Shown piece by piece: positions 36,845-46,230 of a stretch of 64,000 bases of DNA. The notes under the pieces were generated by a model. It saw only the letters and a program-made list of their open reading frames with translations, was not told where the DNA came from and did not search any database. Location of the stretch: contig NC_009436.1 in NCBI RefSeq assembly GCF_000016325.1, positions 2,976,001 through 3,040,000 of the forward strand, given 5' to 3'. Each line of letters opens with the position of its first letter. Position 1 is the first letter of the stretch. The translations under genes and the position numbers were made by a program. The stretch comes from Enterobacter sp. 638. GTDB lineage: Bacteria > Pseudomonadota > Gammaproteobacteria > Enterobacterales > Enterobacteriaceae.

Positions 36845-38503
36845 TCAGAGTGCGATATCCGCGACCGGTTTAGCGTCCGGCTGAGGTTTTAACTGCGGTT
36901 GCGCTTGTGGCGCAGCAGCAGCCGTTTGCGGTTTTTCGTACTTGAGCTGCAGAACGCGGCTGGTGAACTCCAGCTCCTGTTCCGTCGCTGCCACGTTACC
37001 GTTCAGCTTGGTGCCGTAAGACGGAATAATGGTTTTCAGTTTCGCCTGCCATTCCGGGCTGGCAACTTTATCTTTAAACACTTTTTCCATCAGGTGCAGC
37101 ATGATAGGCGCAGCCGTTGATGCGCCAGGCGAGGCACCCAGCAGCGCAGCAATCGTGCCCTCTTTATCGCTCACCACTTCCGTGCCCAGACGCAATACGC
37201 CGCCTTCTTTCGGATCACGTTTGATGATTTGCACGCGCTGGCCAGCCTGCCATAAACGCCAGTCTTCTTTTTTCGCTTGCGGATAATATTCTTGCAACGC
37301 CGCAAAACGATCGTCATCGGACAACATCACCTGGCTCATCAGATACTTCACCAGATCGAAGTTATCCATGCCCACATCAACCATCGGCATAAAGTTAGAC
37401 GTGGTGGTAGAGCTGAGCAGATCCCACAGCGAACCATTTTTCAGGAATTTAGTGGAGAAGGTGGCGAACGGCCCAAACAGCACAACGCGCTTACCGTCAA
37501 GCATACGGGTATCGATATGCGGTACGGACATTGGCGGTGCACCGACAGAAGCCTGACCGTACACTTTCGCCAGGTGACGATTCACCACTTCCGGGTTTTC
37601 CGACACCAGGAATTGTCCGCCCACAGGGAAGCCCGCATAGTCGTCAGCTTCCGGAATACCGGTTTCCTGCAACAGTTTCAACGCTGCGCCACCCGCGCCG
37701 ATAAAGACAAATTTCGCCTTGATGACGTGTTCTGCTTCGTTGTTTTTCAGATCGGCAACCGTCACGCTCCAGCTGTTATCCGCGTTACGCTTAAAGCCGC
37801 GGACTTCGGTGCTGAGCTGCAAATGGAAGTCATCTTTTTTCTGCAAAGAGGCAACCAGCTGATGCGTGATCTCGCCGTAGTTAACGTCGGTGCCGATTTC
37901 AGTACGTGTCGCCGCAACCTTCTGATTTGGGTCACGACCTTCCATAACCAGCGGTGCCCACTCTTTGATTTGAGCATGATCTTCAGAGAACTTCATGCCG
38001 CGGAACAGGCTGCTCTGTTGCAAAGCGGCGTAGCGTGCGCGCAGGAAGTTCACGTTTTGATCGCCCCACACAAAGCTCATATGCGGCACAGTGTTAATAA
38101 ATGAGTGCGGATCGTGCATCACGCCGCTGTTGACCTGATGTGACCAGAACTGGCGCGAGACCTGGAACGCTTCGTTGATTTCAACGGCCTTCTCGATACT
38201 AATGGAACCGTCCTTTTTCTGCGGTGTATAGTTCAGTTCCATGAGTGCCGAGTGGCCCGTACCGGCGTTATTCCAACCGTTCGAGCTTTCTTTTGCCACG
38301 CCATCGAGGCGTTCAACCATGGTCATCGACCAGTCCGGCTGTAATTCTTGCAGATACGTTCCCAGAGTGGCGCTCATGATGCCGCCGCCAATTAAAAGGA
38401 CATCCGTTTCTTGCTCTTTCGGCGCATCGGCCATCGCGGTCATAGAGACAGCGTTCAGCCCCACCGCCATAGAAAAGAGCATGGCAGTCATTTTTTTCAT
38501 CAT
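36845..38503 (-). CDS. mqo: Malate:quinone oxidoreductase
   Basis: FAD-dependent peripheral membrane enzyme that oxidises malate to oxaloacetate and passes electrons to quinone. The protein has 552 residues (E. coli 548). FAD-binding motif [19 protein letters not shown] near the N-terminus, then [36 protein letters not shown] and [17 protein letters not shown]. The N-terminus looks like an uncleaved or leader-like hydrophobic stretch, as in E. coli. Two ATGs occur in tandem at 38498-38503; the second matches the E. coli start. The C-terminal tail is Pro/Gln-rich ([18 protein letters not shown]). Confidence 0.96.
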   Translation of the reverse strand: MMKKMTAMLFSMAVGLNAVSMTAMADAPKEQETDVLLIGGGIMSATLGTYLQELQPDWSMTMVERLDGVAKESSNGWNNAGTGHSALMELNYTPQKKDGSISIEKAVEINEAFQVSRQFWSHQVNSGVMHDPHSFINTVPHMSFVWGDQNVNFLRARYAALQQSSLFRGMKFSEDHAQIKEWAPLVMEGRDPNQKVAATRTEIGTDVNYGEITHQLVASLQKKDDFHLQLSTEVRGFKRNADNSWSVTVADLKNNEAEHVIKAKFVFIGAGGAALKLLQETGIPEADDYAGFPVGGQFLVSENPEVVNRHLAKVYGQASVGAPPMSVPHIDTRMLDGKRVVLFGPFATFSTKFLKNGSLWDLLSSTTTSNFMPMVDVGMDNFDLVKYLMSQVMLSDDDRFAALQEYYPQAKKEDWRLWQAGQRVQIIKRDPKEGGVLRLGTEVVSDKEGTIAALLGASPGASTAAPIMLHLMEKVFKDKVASPEWQAKLKTIIPSYGTKLNGNVAATEQELEFTSRVLQLKYEKPQTAAAAPQAQPQLKPQPDAKPVADIAL

Positions 38504-38741
38504 TTATGCCTTACTTGTTGTCTTGGTTTGTACGTGGAATTGCAGGTGAAATAAGCTGCGGGGCAACGGTATCAATTATCAACTCGCGTTTAAAGGTTAC
38601 GAAATTATTGTAATTGTGAAATTTAATGATGGAATGTTTATAAGGGTATTGTTTAGTCGACTGGCAAAGCGTGCCTTTTCTGGCTACTATGCTGCACTTT
38701 GTGATCGCGCGCACGGAAGCCTGCCCTAACCTGCGAATTTT

Positions 38742-39989
38742 ATGTCAATACCACAATCCTCTGCCCTAACGCCTGATGATGGCCGCGTCGCGAGCGTTCT
38801 GCGTTCGCCAAAACTGTTCATGCGTGAAACCTTAGCGGGCGTCATTACGGCGCTGGCCCTGATCCCCGAAGTGATCTCTTTTTCGGTAGTCGCGGGCGTT
38901 GACCCAAAAGTCAGTCTGATTGCGTCGGTGGTGCTGTGTCTGGCAATGTCCGTGATGGGCGGTCGTCCGGCGATGGTCACCGCCGCTGCCGGTTCCGTTG
39001 CGTTAGTCATCGGTCCGATGGTGGCTCAGCATGGCGTTCAGTACATTTTGCCTGCCGTGATCCTGGCCGGAATCATTCAAATTCTGTTTGGCGTGCTGGG
39101 TATGGCGCGCCTGATGCGTTTTATTCCGCAGCCCGTGATGACCGGATTTGTTAATGCCCTCGGCGTGCTGATTTTCTTTGCCCAGGTTCCACATTTCTGG
39201 ACCAAAAGCCCGCTGATTGTCGGCCTGTTTGTGCTGACGCTCCTGATCGTCCTGTGGGTACCGCGCTTTATTAAAAGCGTGCCATCGCCGCTGATTGCGA
39301 TTGTACTTTTGACGCTTTTCACCGTGTTCAGTGGGCAAATTCTGCCGACCGTAGGCGACGAAGGTTCCATGAGCGGCGGCCTGCCGGGCTTTACCCAGTT
39401 ACTGGTGCCATTAAATCTGCAAACGCTGAGCATCATCTGGCCATGCGCATTGAGTATCGCGTTCGTGGGTTTGATGGAGTCGTTGTTGACGGCAAAACTG
39501 GTGGATGAACTGACCGCAACGCCTTCGAGTAAACGTCGGGAAAGTATTGGCCTTGGCGTGGCGAACATCATGTCAGGGTGTTACGGGGGGATTGCCGGAT
39601 GCGCGATGATTGGGCAAACCATCGTTAACGTCGAGATGGGCAAAGGCCGCAGCCGTGTTTCGACAATGGCCGCTGGGCTGGTGCTGCTCGTTTTGGTGAC
39701 CGCCCTGAGTGACGTTATGGCGAAAATCCCGATGGCCGTGCTGGCCGGGATTATGGCGATCGTTGCCTTTAAGACGTTTAACTGGCACAGCCTTCAACCC
39801 ACAACGGTGAAAGGCGCACCGATTGCGGAAACGCTAGTGATGCTGGTGACCGTTGCTGCCACTGTTTATACCGGCAATCTGGCGATTGGCGTGCTGGGCG
39901 GGATCGTCATTATGGCGATCGTTCCCGCCAGGCTAAAACTCAAGCGCGCCGCTACATCAGGAAAATCGTCGCCAACCCAAGGAAAATAA
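38742..39989 (+). CDS. SulP-family anion transporter lacking a STAS domain
   Basis: Inner-membrane protein of 415 residues with about 12-14 hydrophobic segments. SulP features: the N-terminal ETLAGVITALALIPEVISFSVVAGVDP, GGRPAMVTAAAGSVALV, FIPQPVMTGFVNALGVLIF, and a conserved IAGCAMIGQTIVNVEMGKGRSR. Full-length relatives such as E. coli DauA are about 560 residues with a cytoplasmic STAS domain; here the chain ends shortly after the last helix (RLKLKRAATSGKSSPTQGK), so STAS is absent. The substrate (sulfate, dicarboxylate or bicarbonate) cannot be told. Not at this position in E. coli K-12. Its last 38 bp overlap the end of mgtE. Confidence 0.85.
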   Translation: MSIPQSSALTPDDGRVASVLRSPKLFMRETLAGVITALALIPEVISFSVVAGVDPKVSLIASVVLCLAMSVMGGRPAMVTAAAGSVALVIGPMVAQHGVQYILPAVILAGIIQILFGVLGMARLMRFIPQPVMTGFVNALGVLIFFAQVPHFWTKSPLIVGLFVLTLLIVLWVPRFIKSVPSPLIAIVLLTLFTVFSGQILPTVGDEGSMSGGLPGFTQLLVPLNLQTLSIIWPCALSIAFVGLMESLLTAKLVDELTATPSSKRRESIGLGVANIMSGCYGGIAGCAMIGQTIVNVEMGKGRSRVSTMAAGLVLLVLVTALSDVMAKIPMAVLAGIMAIVAFKTFNWHSLQPTTVKGAPIAETLVMLVTVAATVYTGNLAIGVLGGIVIMAIVPARLKLKRAATSGKSSPTQGK

Positions 39990-41388
39990 AGAACCCGCCG
40001 GTATCCGTAATAGCGGTGATCATGACGCTCGACCCCACTGCGGGGTCGCGCCCCAGTTTGGTCATCGTCAGAGGGATGATAACGCCCATTACGGCGGCCA
40101 TCAGCAGATTGAGCACCATTGCCAGCGTCATCACGCCACCGAGCGCCATGTCACCATAGAGCCACCAGGTGACACAGCCCATAATCCCGCCCCAGACCAG
40201 GCCGTTGATTAGCGCAACGCCCATCTCTCTGAAAATCAGGAAGCTAAAGTTCCCTGGCTGAATATGCTGCAGCGCCAGCGCGCGCACGATCATGGTGATA
40301 GTTTGGTTACCCGTATTCCCGCCGATTCCCGCGACAATGGGCATCAGGGAGGCCAGGGCTACGAGTTGCGAAATGGTATGTTCAAACCCGTCGATAACGC
40401 GCGACGCAATAAATGCGGTGCATAAGTTCACCGCCAGCCACGCCCAGCGCGTTTTAACCGCTTTACTCACGGGGGCGTAGACATCTTCTTCGGCGCTCAA
40501 GCCCCCCATCGCACGCATGTCGTTATCGGTCTCTTCATAAACGACATCAACGATCTCATCGATGGTGACACGACCCATCAATTTGCCCACCGAATCGACC
40601 ACCGAGGCGCTGATCAGGTTGTCACGTTCAAAGGTTCGCGCTGCTTTTTCTGCGTCATCTTCCGGGGAGAAAATCATCGGCTGCGTTTCCATCACTTCGC
40701 TCACCCGGCGCTGGCTGCCGTTCAGCAAAATGGTTTGCAGCGTCAGTTCTCCCAGCAGCGTTTTGTCACGCGACGTCACGAACAGTTTATCGGTGTTCTG
40801 CGGCATCTTGCCTCGACGCCGCAAAAAGCGCTGTACGGTGGCGAGAGTGACGTCCGGGCGAACCATAATCACCTCGAACTCCATGATCGCGCCGACGCTG
40901 TTTTTCGCGTAATTCATCACCTGGCGCACGCGCGCGCGCTCTTCCGCCGGCAACGAAGCCAGCATGCGGCCCGTCAGGTTACGCGGCAGGTGTTGTACCA
41001 GATAGATCTGCTCATCGATATCGAGCGTTTGCATGGCCTCGAGAATATCGCGGTCGCTCATATCGTCGATAAGATCGTCCCAGACGTTCTCTGACGCTTC
41101 TAATAAGACTTGTCCACGCTCATGAACCTGCACCAGCCGCCATAGTGCGTGGCGCTCTTCCGAAGGCAGCGCTTCCAGGGTATCCGCCAGATCCGGCGGT
41201 GGCAGGTGAGCCACTAACGCCCCTACCTCAGCAATATCGTCGGCCAGCGTGCCGACGTCATATTGCTCAGCCAGGGTGAGTTTGCCCAATAGCGTCGATG
41301 TAACGGCTTTATCCGTAGTCAGGAGCCAGATGAGTCGGGCACGCTCCTGGTCGCGCAGCCTTGCGCTGTTTTTGTTTATAACAGACAT
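39952..41388 (-). CDS. mgtE: Magnesium transporter MgtE
   Basis: Mg2+ channel/transporter of 478 residues. Order: MgtE N-domain (about 35-135), paired CBS domains (about 140-265), then five membrane helices. The pore signature MPIVAGIGGNTGNQTITMIVR and the conserved Asp in the last helix (MITAITDTGGFFIFLG) are present. The ATG at 41388 (MSVINKNSARL) was taken over the upstream TTG. E. coli K-12 has no mgtE here. It is convergent with the SulP gene, the two coding regions overlapping by 38 bp. Confidence 0.93.
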   Translation of the reverse strand: MSVINKNSARLRDQERARLIWLLTTDKAVTSTLLGKLTLAEQYDVGTLADDIAEVGALVAHLPPPDLADTLEALPSEERHALWRLVQVHERGQVLLEASENVWDDLIDDMSDRDILEAMQTLDIDEQIYLVQHLPRNLTGRMLASLPAEERARVRQVMNYAKNSVGAIMEFEVIMVRPDVTLATVQRFLRRRGKMPQNTDKLFVTSRDKTLLGELTLQTILLNGSQRRVSEVMETQPMIFSPEDDAEKAARTFERDNLISASVVDSVGKLMGRVTIDEIVDVVYEETDNDMRAMGGLSAEEDVYAPVSKAVKTRWAWLAVNLCTAFIASRVIDGFEHTISQLVALASLMPIVAGIGGNTGNQTITMIVRALALQHIQPGNFSFLIFREMGVALINGLVWGGIMGCVTWWLYGDMALGGVMTLAMVLNLLMAAVMGVIIPLTMTKLGRDPAVGSSVMITAITDTGGFFIFLGLATIFLM

Positions 41389-41490
41389 CAATCATTAATC
41401 CATGAAATGAGTTGGCAGTAAGAATAGCGCGGGGATATGTAAATGATAATAAACAGAGGAAAAATAGGAAAAAAAATGCGATTAAGTGAA

Positions 41491-41523
41491 ATTTCGCCCT
41501 CTCGATGGATGGGAGGGCGAAAT
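41491..41523. repeat. Perfect 11-bp inverted repeat between yojI and mgtE
   Basis: ATTTCGCCCTC (41491-41501) and GAGGGCGAAAT (41513-41523). It sits just past the yojI stop on the minus strand. The nearest T-run on that strand is about 14 nt beyond the stem, so it is an untypical terminator or an mRNA end hairpin. Confidence 0.6.
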
Positions 41524-41552
41524 AAGAGCATCAGAACGATGCCCTGCGTTCG

Positions 41553-43196
41553 TTAAGCGGTACGTGCGACCGCATCACGCGAGGCGGCATCGCGCTCATC
41601 ACCCGTTAATTCACTTAACTGACCGTCACGCATCTCGAGTAACCGGTCGGCGTGAATAAAGTAGTGATCGTCGTGACTGATGGCAAAAATCGTTTTGCCC
41701 ATCTCCTGCATGAGTGGCAGCAATATCTGATAGAACTCGCGGCGGAAATGCGGGTCCTGGTCAGCAGCCCATTCATCCAGCAGGATGATATCGCGCTCTT
41801 CGGCTAACGCCAGCAGCAGCGCCACGCGTTTTTTCTGCCCTTTTGACAGCTTAAGGTTCAGGATTTTACCGTCCTGAAGCTCCAGCTTGTGCGACATTTT
41901 CAGCTGTTCAAGCCATTTATCGACCAGCTCCGGATTGGCCTGTTTACCTTCCGATCCTAACAGTTGATCAAAGAGCCACACGTCGGTGAAGACCGCGGAA
42001 AATAGTTTGCGATAATCTTCCGGTTTTTGAGCGGAAATCGGTTTACCATCCAGCAAAATTTCACCCGACTGGGGCTGATACAGCCCGGTCAGCAGCATCG
42101 CCAGCGTAGATTTTCCGCTGCCGTTACCGCCAATCAGAAACAGCATCTCCCCGCGATTAATGGTCAGGTTCACCGGACCTACCGCAAAATTATTGTCCTG
42201 GTAGTGGAACATTACGTTGCGCAGTTCCAGCGTTTTCCAGTCAGGGAAAGCCTCAGGGCGCGGGAATTCAGGTCTGAAAGGGGCCAGAGCAAACTGATTA
42301 AGCTTTCTGAAAGCCACTTGCGCACTAAGCAGCGTGGGCAGCGCGCCAACCGCAGACAGCAGCGGTGTTCGCAGGAACAGCAGCGTCAGCGAGTACGTCG
42401 CCGCCACGTTGGTGTCAGCCCAACCCAGGCTGTTTGCCATCCAAAACACCAGACCAATCGCACCCAGCATCATGATGTTTGACCAGTTAACGGCGCTCAG
42501 ATGGAACGTATCGGCGCGAATAATATGATGACGGTACTCGCGGGCATCGGGAATGTAGAGATTGTTGAAAATATGTTCGGCGCGTTCACGGTTAAGCGTC
42601 AGCTCTTTGCGCCCTTCCAGTACCGTCTGATAATCGTTATACAGCTTGTCTTCGGTTTCGCGCAGCACGGCCATATGCTTGTAAACACGCGCCACCAGCA
42701 TGTAGCCGCCCCAGATGGTGACGACAATCCACAGCGCCGTCACGGCTAACATTTTGGTCGATAGCCAGGCAAGATAAGCCGCTGATCCGAAGGTGAGAAT
42801 GATCCCCTGCACCAGTTCCGGCAAGCGCACAAAAGCAATCGTAATTGCACGCACGTCGCTGGTCAGCCCGGCCAACAGTGATGCGCTGCCGAGCTGTTCA
42901 ATACGTTCAACCTGAGTGTCCAGAATACGTTTGATAAATTCACCGCGCAGGCGAAAAACAAAATGGTGTCCCAGCGTCGTAAGCGCCAGCTGCGACGCCA
43001 GCGTCACCGCCATCAGCAGCAGTAGCAGACCCAAAAATTCGGGCAGCACCGACAATGAAGAGTCGACCATTTCAATCAGACGCACGTTGATAAAGGCGAT
43101 TAAACCAATCCCCAGCGCGGCGCTGGCAAGGCTAAGCGCCATCACCGCGACAAACGGCCAACGGTACTGACGCCAGACGAGTAAAAGTAGTTGCAT
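41553..43196 (-). CDS. yojI: ABC exporter YojI (microcin J25 efflux)
   Basis: Half-size ABC exporter with fused membrane and ATPase parts, 547 residues as in E. coli, where it exports the lasso peptide microcin J25 with TolC. Six N-terminal helices (to about 300), then an ATPase domain: Walker [15 protein letters not shown], a signature reading [16 protein letters not shown] (LSKGQ rather than LSGGQ, a known trait of this PvdE/SyrD-like subfamily), and Walker [14 protein letters not shown]. The start at 43196 ([11 protein letters not shown]) matches the family. Downstream of alkB by 76 bp, same direction. Confidence 0.94.
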   Translation of the reverse strand: MQLLLLVWRQYRWPFVAVMALSLASAALGIGLIAFINVRLIEMVDSSLSVLPEFLGLLLLLMAVTLASQLALTTLGHHFVFRLRGEFIKRILDTQVERIEQLGSASLLAGLTSDVRAITIAFVRLPELVQGIILTFGSAAYLAWLSTKMLAVTALWIVVTIWGGYMLVARVYKHMAVLRETEDKLYNDYQTVLEGRKELTLNRERAEHIFNNLYIPDAREYRHHIIRADTFHLSAVNWSNIMMLGAIGLVFWMANSLGWADTNVAATYSLTLLFLRTPLLSAVGALPTLLSAQVAFRKLNQFALAPFRPEFPRPEAFPDWKTLELRNVMFHYQDNNFAVGPVNLTINRGEMLFLIGGNGSGKSTLAMLLTGLYQPQSGEILLDGKPISAQKPEDYRKLFSAVFTDVWLFDQLLGSEGKQANPELVDKWLEQLKMSHKLELQDGKILNLKLSKGQKKRVALLLALAEERDIILLDEWAADQDPHFRREFYQILLPLMQEMGKTIFAISHDDHYFIHADRLLEMRDGQLSELTGDERDAASRDAVARTA

Positions 43197-43272
43197 GCAA
43201 AGCGATCCGGGCAAGAAAAAACAGCCAGCAGTGTAAACTGCCCGACGCTCACATCAAGAATAATTCTTATTT

Positions 43273-43923
43273 TTATTCGCTATTGGAAGCCTGGCGGAAA
43301 GTCAGGTTGTAGCGGTATTCACCTGTTAATGGATGCTGACCCGGCTTAAGCGGTTGAATGCCATGATAAAACAACCGTGACTCACCGCCCCACACCACCA
43401 CATCACCGTGTTCCAGCATCAGGCGTTTCAGCGGATCGTTACGCTGCAAGCCGCCAAACTGAAAGATCGCGGGCAACCCCAACGACACGGAGACAATCGG
43501 CGCACGCAGATTAGGTTCGTCTTTATCCTGGTGTAACGACAGTTTTGCGCCCGGTGCATAACGGTTGATCAAGCAGGCATCGGGCTGAAACTCGGGATAT
43601 CCCGCCGCGACAGCTGCTTCATGACAAAGCGCATTGAATACCGCAGGAATCGGCGGCCACGGGCACTGAGTCACTGGGTCGACGGAGGAATAGAGATAAC
43701 CACGATCGTTAGTCGTCCAGCCGAGTCCACCGCAGCTGGTCATCGCCACCGACATGGTGTAACCGCCCGGCGTCACCATATGACGAAAAGGTGAAATAGC
43801 CGCTACCGCTTCAATATTGTGTAAAAGCGCGGCTGCACTGGTGACGGCAAAGCGGCGAAGAACGACAGCCCCCGCCGCCAACGGCTCTTGCCAGGGCTGC
43901 TCATCAGCAAATAAATCGAGCAT
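43273..43923 (-). CDS. alkB: Alpha-ketoglutarate-dependent DNA/RNA dealkylase AlkB
   Basis: Fe(II)/2-oxoglutarate dioxygenase of 216 residues that removes 1-methyladenine and 3-methylcytosine lesions by oxidative demethylation. Iron ligands in LSLHQDKDEPN (HxD) and LFYHGIQPL (distal His); the 2-oxoglutarate-binding arginines in YRYNLTFR. The N-terminal lid has MLDLFADEQPWQEPLAAGAV. Its ATG overlaps the ada stop codon by one base, so it is translated from the ada-alkB transcript and belongs to the adaptive response. Confidence 0.97.
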   Translation of the reverse strand: MLDLFADEQPWQEPLAAGAVVLRRFAVTSAAALLHNIEAVAAISPFRHMVTPGGYTMSVAMTSCGGLGWTTNDRGYLYSSVDPVTQCPWPPIPAVFNALCHEAAVAAGYPEFQPDACLINRYAPGAKLSLHQDKDEPNLRAPIVSVSLGLPAIFQFGGLQRNDPLKRLMLEHGDVVVWGGESRLFYHGIQPLKPGQHPLTGEYRYNLTFRQASNSE

Positions 43924-44987
43924 TACTCCTCCTGAATGTTGGCCTCACGCTTAAGTAACTGCGCCTTGCGCTCGACTCCCCAGCGATAGCCGGACAGTGC
44001 GCCATCGCGACGCACCACGCGGTGGCACGGGATCACGATGGCCAGCTTATTGGCGGCGCAGGCACCCGCCACGGCGCGCACCGCATTGGGTTTTCCGATG
44101 GCTTGTGCGATCTGTTGATAGCTTGCCGTTTCCCCACAAGGTATCGCCCGCAACGCCTGCCAGACCAGCTGCTGAAACGCGGTCCCGCGAATATCCAGCG
44201 GCAACGCCAGCGCCTTCTCATGATGCGTCAGAGTACGGATAACCCGATCGATACGCGCCGTGAATTCCCCATCGGTCGATTCAGACTGAGCCAAAGGGAA
44301 AAGTGTGTGCAGCTCGTCAATCAGCGCATCGTCATCATCGCCAAGTAAAATAGCGCAAATACCGCGTTCACTTTCGGCCACAAGGCAGCGGCCAAGTTCA
44401 CAATTCGTCACGGCGAAGCGCACAGACACATTGCTCGCGCCATTGCGATACTGTTTTGCCGTCATGCCCAGCGTTTCGTCCGCTTTGCGATAGTAGGAGC
44501 TGCTATCCGGGAAGCCTGCGGCCAGCACCGTGTCGGTGATTTTTTCGCCCTGAGTCAGCGCGCTGCGTAAACGTCGCGCACGCGCCGCCTGTTGCCAGGC
44601 TTTTGGCGTCATTCCGGTCACGGATTTGAACAGACGATGGAAATGAAAAGCACTCATAGCGACCTGTTCCGCCAGTGCTTCCAGCGTCAGCGGTTGTTCC
44701 TGCTCGAGCAAGCGGCAGGCTTTTTCGACTTTCGCTATCTTATGCGCTTGCGGATCTGCCCGATCGGGCAAACAGCGTTTGCAGGGGCGAAACCCTGCCT
44801 GTTGGGCATGATGTGAATCGGGATAAAACACAACGTTTTTTCGCAGGGCATGACGCGCCCGGCACGAAGGGCGGCAAAAGATACCGGTTGTCTGGACAGC
44901 GAAAACAAACTGGTTGTCGGCGGCAGGATCGCGGGCCATCACGGCCAGCCAGCGATCGTCATCAGTAATCAGCGTCAGGTTTTTCAT
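43923..44987 (-). CDS. ada: Ada, methylphosphotriester/O6-methylguanine methyltransferase and activator
   Basis: Bifunctional repair protein and regulator of 354 residues. The N-terminal domain has four zinc cysteines (FCRPSCRARH and RPCKRC), the first being the methyl acceptor from phosphotriesters that turns Ada into an activator; then an AraC-type HTH (about 95-180: HRLFKSVTGMTPKAWQQ); then the C-terminal methyltransferase with the active-site VIPCHRVV. The start at 44987 (MKNLTLITDDDRWL) has AGGAG upstream; an ATG six codons earlier precedes that site. First gene of ada-alkB. Confidence 0.97.
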   Translation of the reverse strand: MKNLTLITDDDRWLAVMARDPAADNQFVFAVQTTGIFCRPSCRARHALRKNVVFYPDSHHAQQAGFRPCKRCLPDRADPQAHKIAKVEKACRLLEQEQPLTLEALAEQVAMSAFHFHRLFKSVTGMTPKAWQQAARARRLRSALTQGEKITDTVLAAGFPDSSSYYRKADETLGMTAKQYRNGASNVSVRFAVTNCELGRCLVAESERGICAILLGDDDDALIDELHTLFPLAQSESTDGEFTARIDRVIRTLTHHEKALALPLDIRGTAFQQLVWQALRAIPCGETASYQQIAQAIGKPNAVRAVAGACAANKLAIVIPCHRVVRRDGALSGYRWGVERKAQLLKREANIQEE

Positions 44988-45052
44988 CTTAGGCTCCTCT
45001 TTCAAGCATACTCAAACAATGCCCGAGCGCCACCGAACAAAAACCCGCAACC

Positions 45053-45065
45053 TTGCTTTTTAATG
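45053..45065 (-). promoter_or_regulatory. Ada box upstream of ada
   Basis: On the minus strand CATTAAAAAGCAA fits the Ada site AAT-N6-GCAA with one change in the A box, and is followed by GGTTGCGGGTTTTTG, similar to the E. coli ada promoter. It overlaps the end of apbE. Confidence 0.5.
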
Positions 45066-46115
45066 TTGTTCGTCGATCAGAAAAGCGTGAAACTGCGGCG
45101 ACATCCAGGTTTTAAAACTCTCCCCCTCTTTGGTAATCATGTAGACCGCCAACCCTTCCTGACGCACCACTTCTTTGGCCTTTTCCGGCCCGAGGACCAT
45201 CAGTCCGGTATCCCAGGCATCAGCCTCCAGTGCCGTCGGGGCAATCACCGTCACGGAAACCAGATTGTGTGCGATCGGGCGCCCCGTCCTGGGGTCGATC
45301 ACGTGCGAAAGACGCTTGCCGTTCAGCTCGTAATAGTTGCGATAGCTGCCAGATGTGCTGATGCCATGACCGTTGATATCCACAATGGCCTGCACCGCAT
45401 TTTGTTGATCTGTTGGCTTTTGGATAGCGACACGCCAGGATTGATCGCTGGCATTGAGACCGCGGCTCACGAGTGCGCCCCCGACGGAAACCAGATAACG
45501 AGAGATCCCCTCCTGAGCCATCAGCGCGGCAAGATGATCCGCCGCGTACCCCTCGCCAACAGTGGAGAGGTCGACAAACAGATCGGGAATGTCTTTTTGC
45601 AAGTACTGCTGCCCATACTGATTCAATACGCTCAGATGTTGCAGTCCAGTGCGCGCGCGCGCATCGTCAATCTGATCCTGACTCGGTACCGTCTCCGGCT
45701 GTTTTGTTGGTCCAAAGCCCCATAAATTCACCAGTGGCCCGACGGTGATATCCATTGCGCCGTTAGTTTTATAGCCGACATGCAGGGACTCGGTAACGAT
45801 ATCGGCCAGTGCCTCACTCACAGGCCAAAGCGATGTGCTGTTCGACAGGTTGAACCGCATTAGCGCAGAATCATTTTTATAGGTAGAAAGCAGCTGATCG
45901 TCAGCATCAAGCTGGGACTGGATTTTACCGCGAAGTTCATCCACGCGATTTTTATCTATATTCATGACGCTCACGCGCCAGGACGTTCCCATGGTTTTGC
46001 CTTCCAGCACGGTTGCCGCTGGCGCATTTTCTGTCGTGGTAGGGGATAAAGAATCGCATGCCGAAAGTAAGAAAAATACCGACAAAATGCCGGCTCGCCA
46101 AAAAGTCATTTCCAT
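45060..46115 (-). CDS. apbE: FAD:protein FMN transferase ApbE
   Basis: Periplasmic lipoprotein of 351 residues (as in E. coli) that attaches FMN to threonine of flavoproteins such as the NqrB/RnfG type. The lipobox is LLSAC (Cys about 20). Core segments: VLEGKTMGTSWRV, DDQLLSTYKNDSALMRFN, DITVGPLVNLWGFGP, VDLSTVGEGYAADHLA, HGISTSGSYRNYYEL and SHVIDPRTGRPI, with the flavin/Mg site Asp in ALEADAWDTGLMVLG. Upstream of ada in the same direction, downstream of ompC. Confidence 0.96.
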   Translation of the reverse strand: MEMTFWRAGILSVFFLLSACDSLSPTTTENAPAATVLEGKTMGTSWRVSVMNIDKNRVDELRGKIQSQLDADDQLLSTYKNDSALMRFNLSNSTSLWPVSEALADIVTESLHVGYKTNGAMDITVGPLVNLWGFGPTKQPETVPSQDQIDDARARTGLQHLSVLNQYGQQYLQKDIPDLFVDLSTVGEGYAADHLAALMAQEGISRYLVSVGGALVSRGLNASDQSWRVAIQKPTDQQNAVQAIVDINGHGISTSGSYRNYYELNGKRLSHVIDPRTGRPIAHNLVSVTVIAPTALEADAWDTGLMVLGPEKAKEVVRQEGLAVYMITKEGESFKTWMSPQFHAFLIDEQH

Positions 46116-46187
46116 TCGTTATTATCCTCATGCCTGGGCGGCAAGAGTATACCAAAACGCGTCTTCAGTAAGACCCTAAAAAAGCAT

Positions 46188-46214
46188 AGAAAAAGGGGCC
46201 CGTTGGCCCCTTTC
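46188..46214 (-). terminator. Terminator after ompC
   Basis: AAAGGGGCC-CGTT-GGCCCCTTT (46192-46213), followed on the minus strand by TTCTATGC; 17 bp past the ompC stop. Confidence 0.85.
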
Positions 46215-46230
46215 AGTGACTGACTGCGTC

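Noticed and set aside
37277..38104. 275-codon open frame opposite mqo
   Set aside because: Antisense shadow of mqo; no ribosome binding site or recognisable domain.
44850..45725. 291-codon open frame spanning ada and apbE on the plus strand
   Set aside because: Runs antisense through two certain genes and the Ada promoter.
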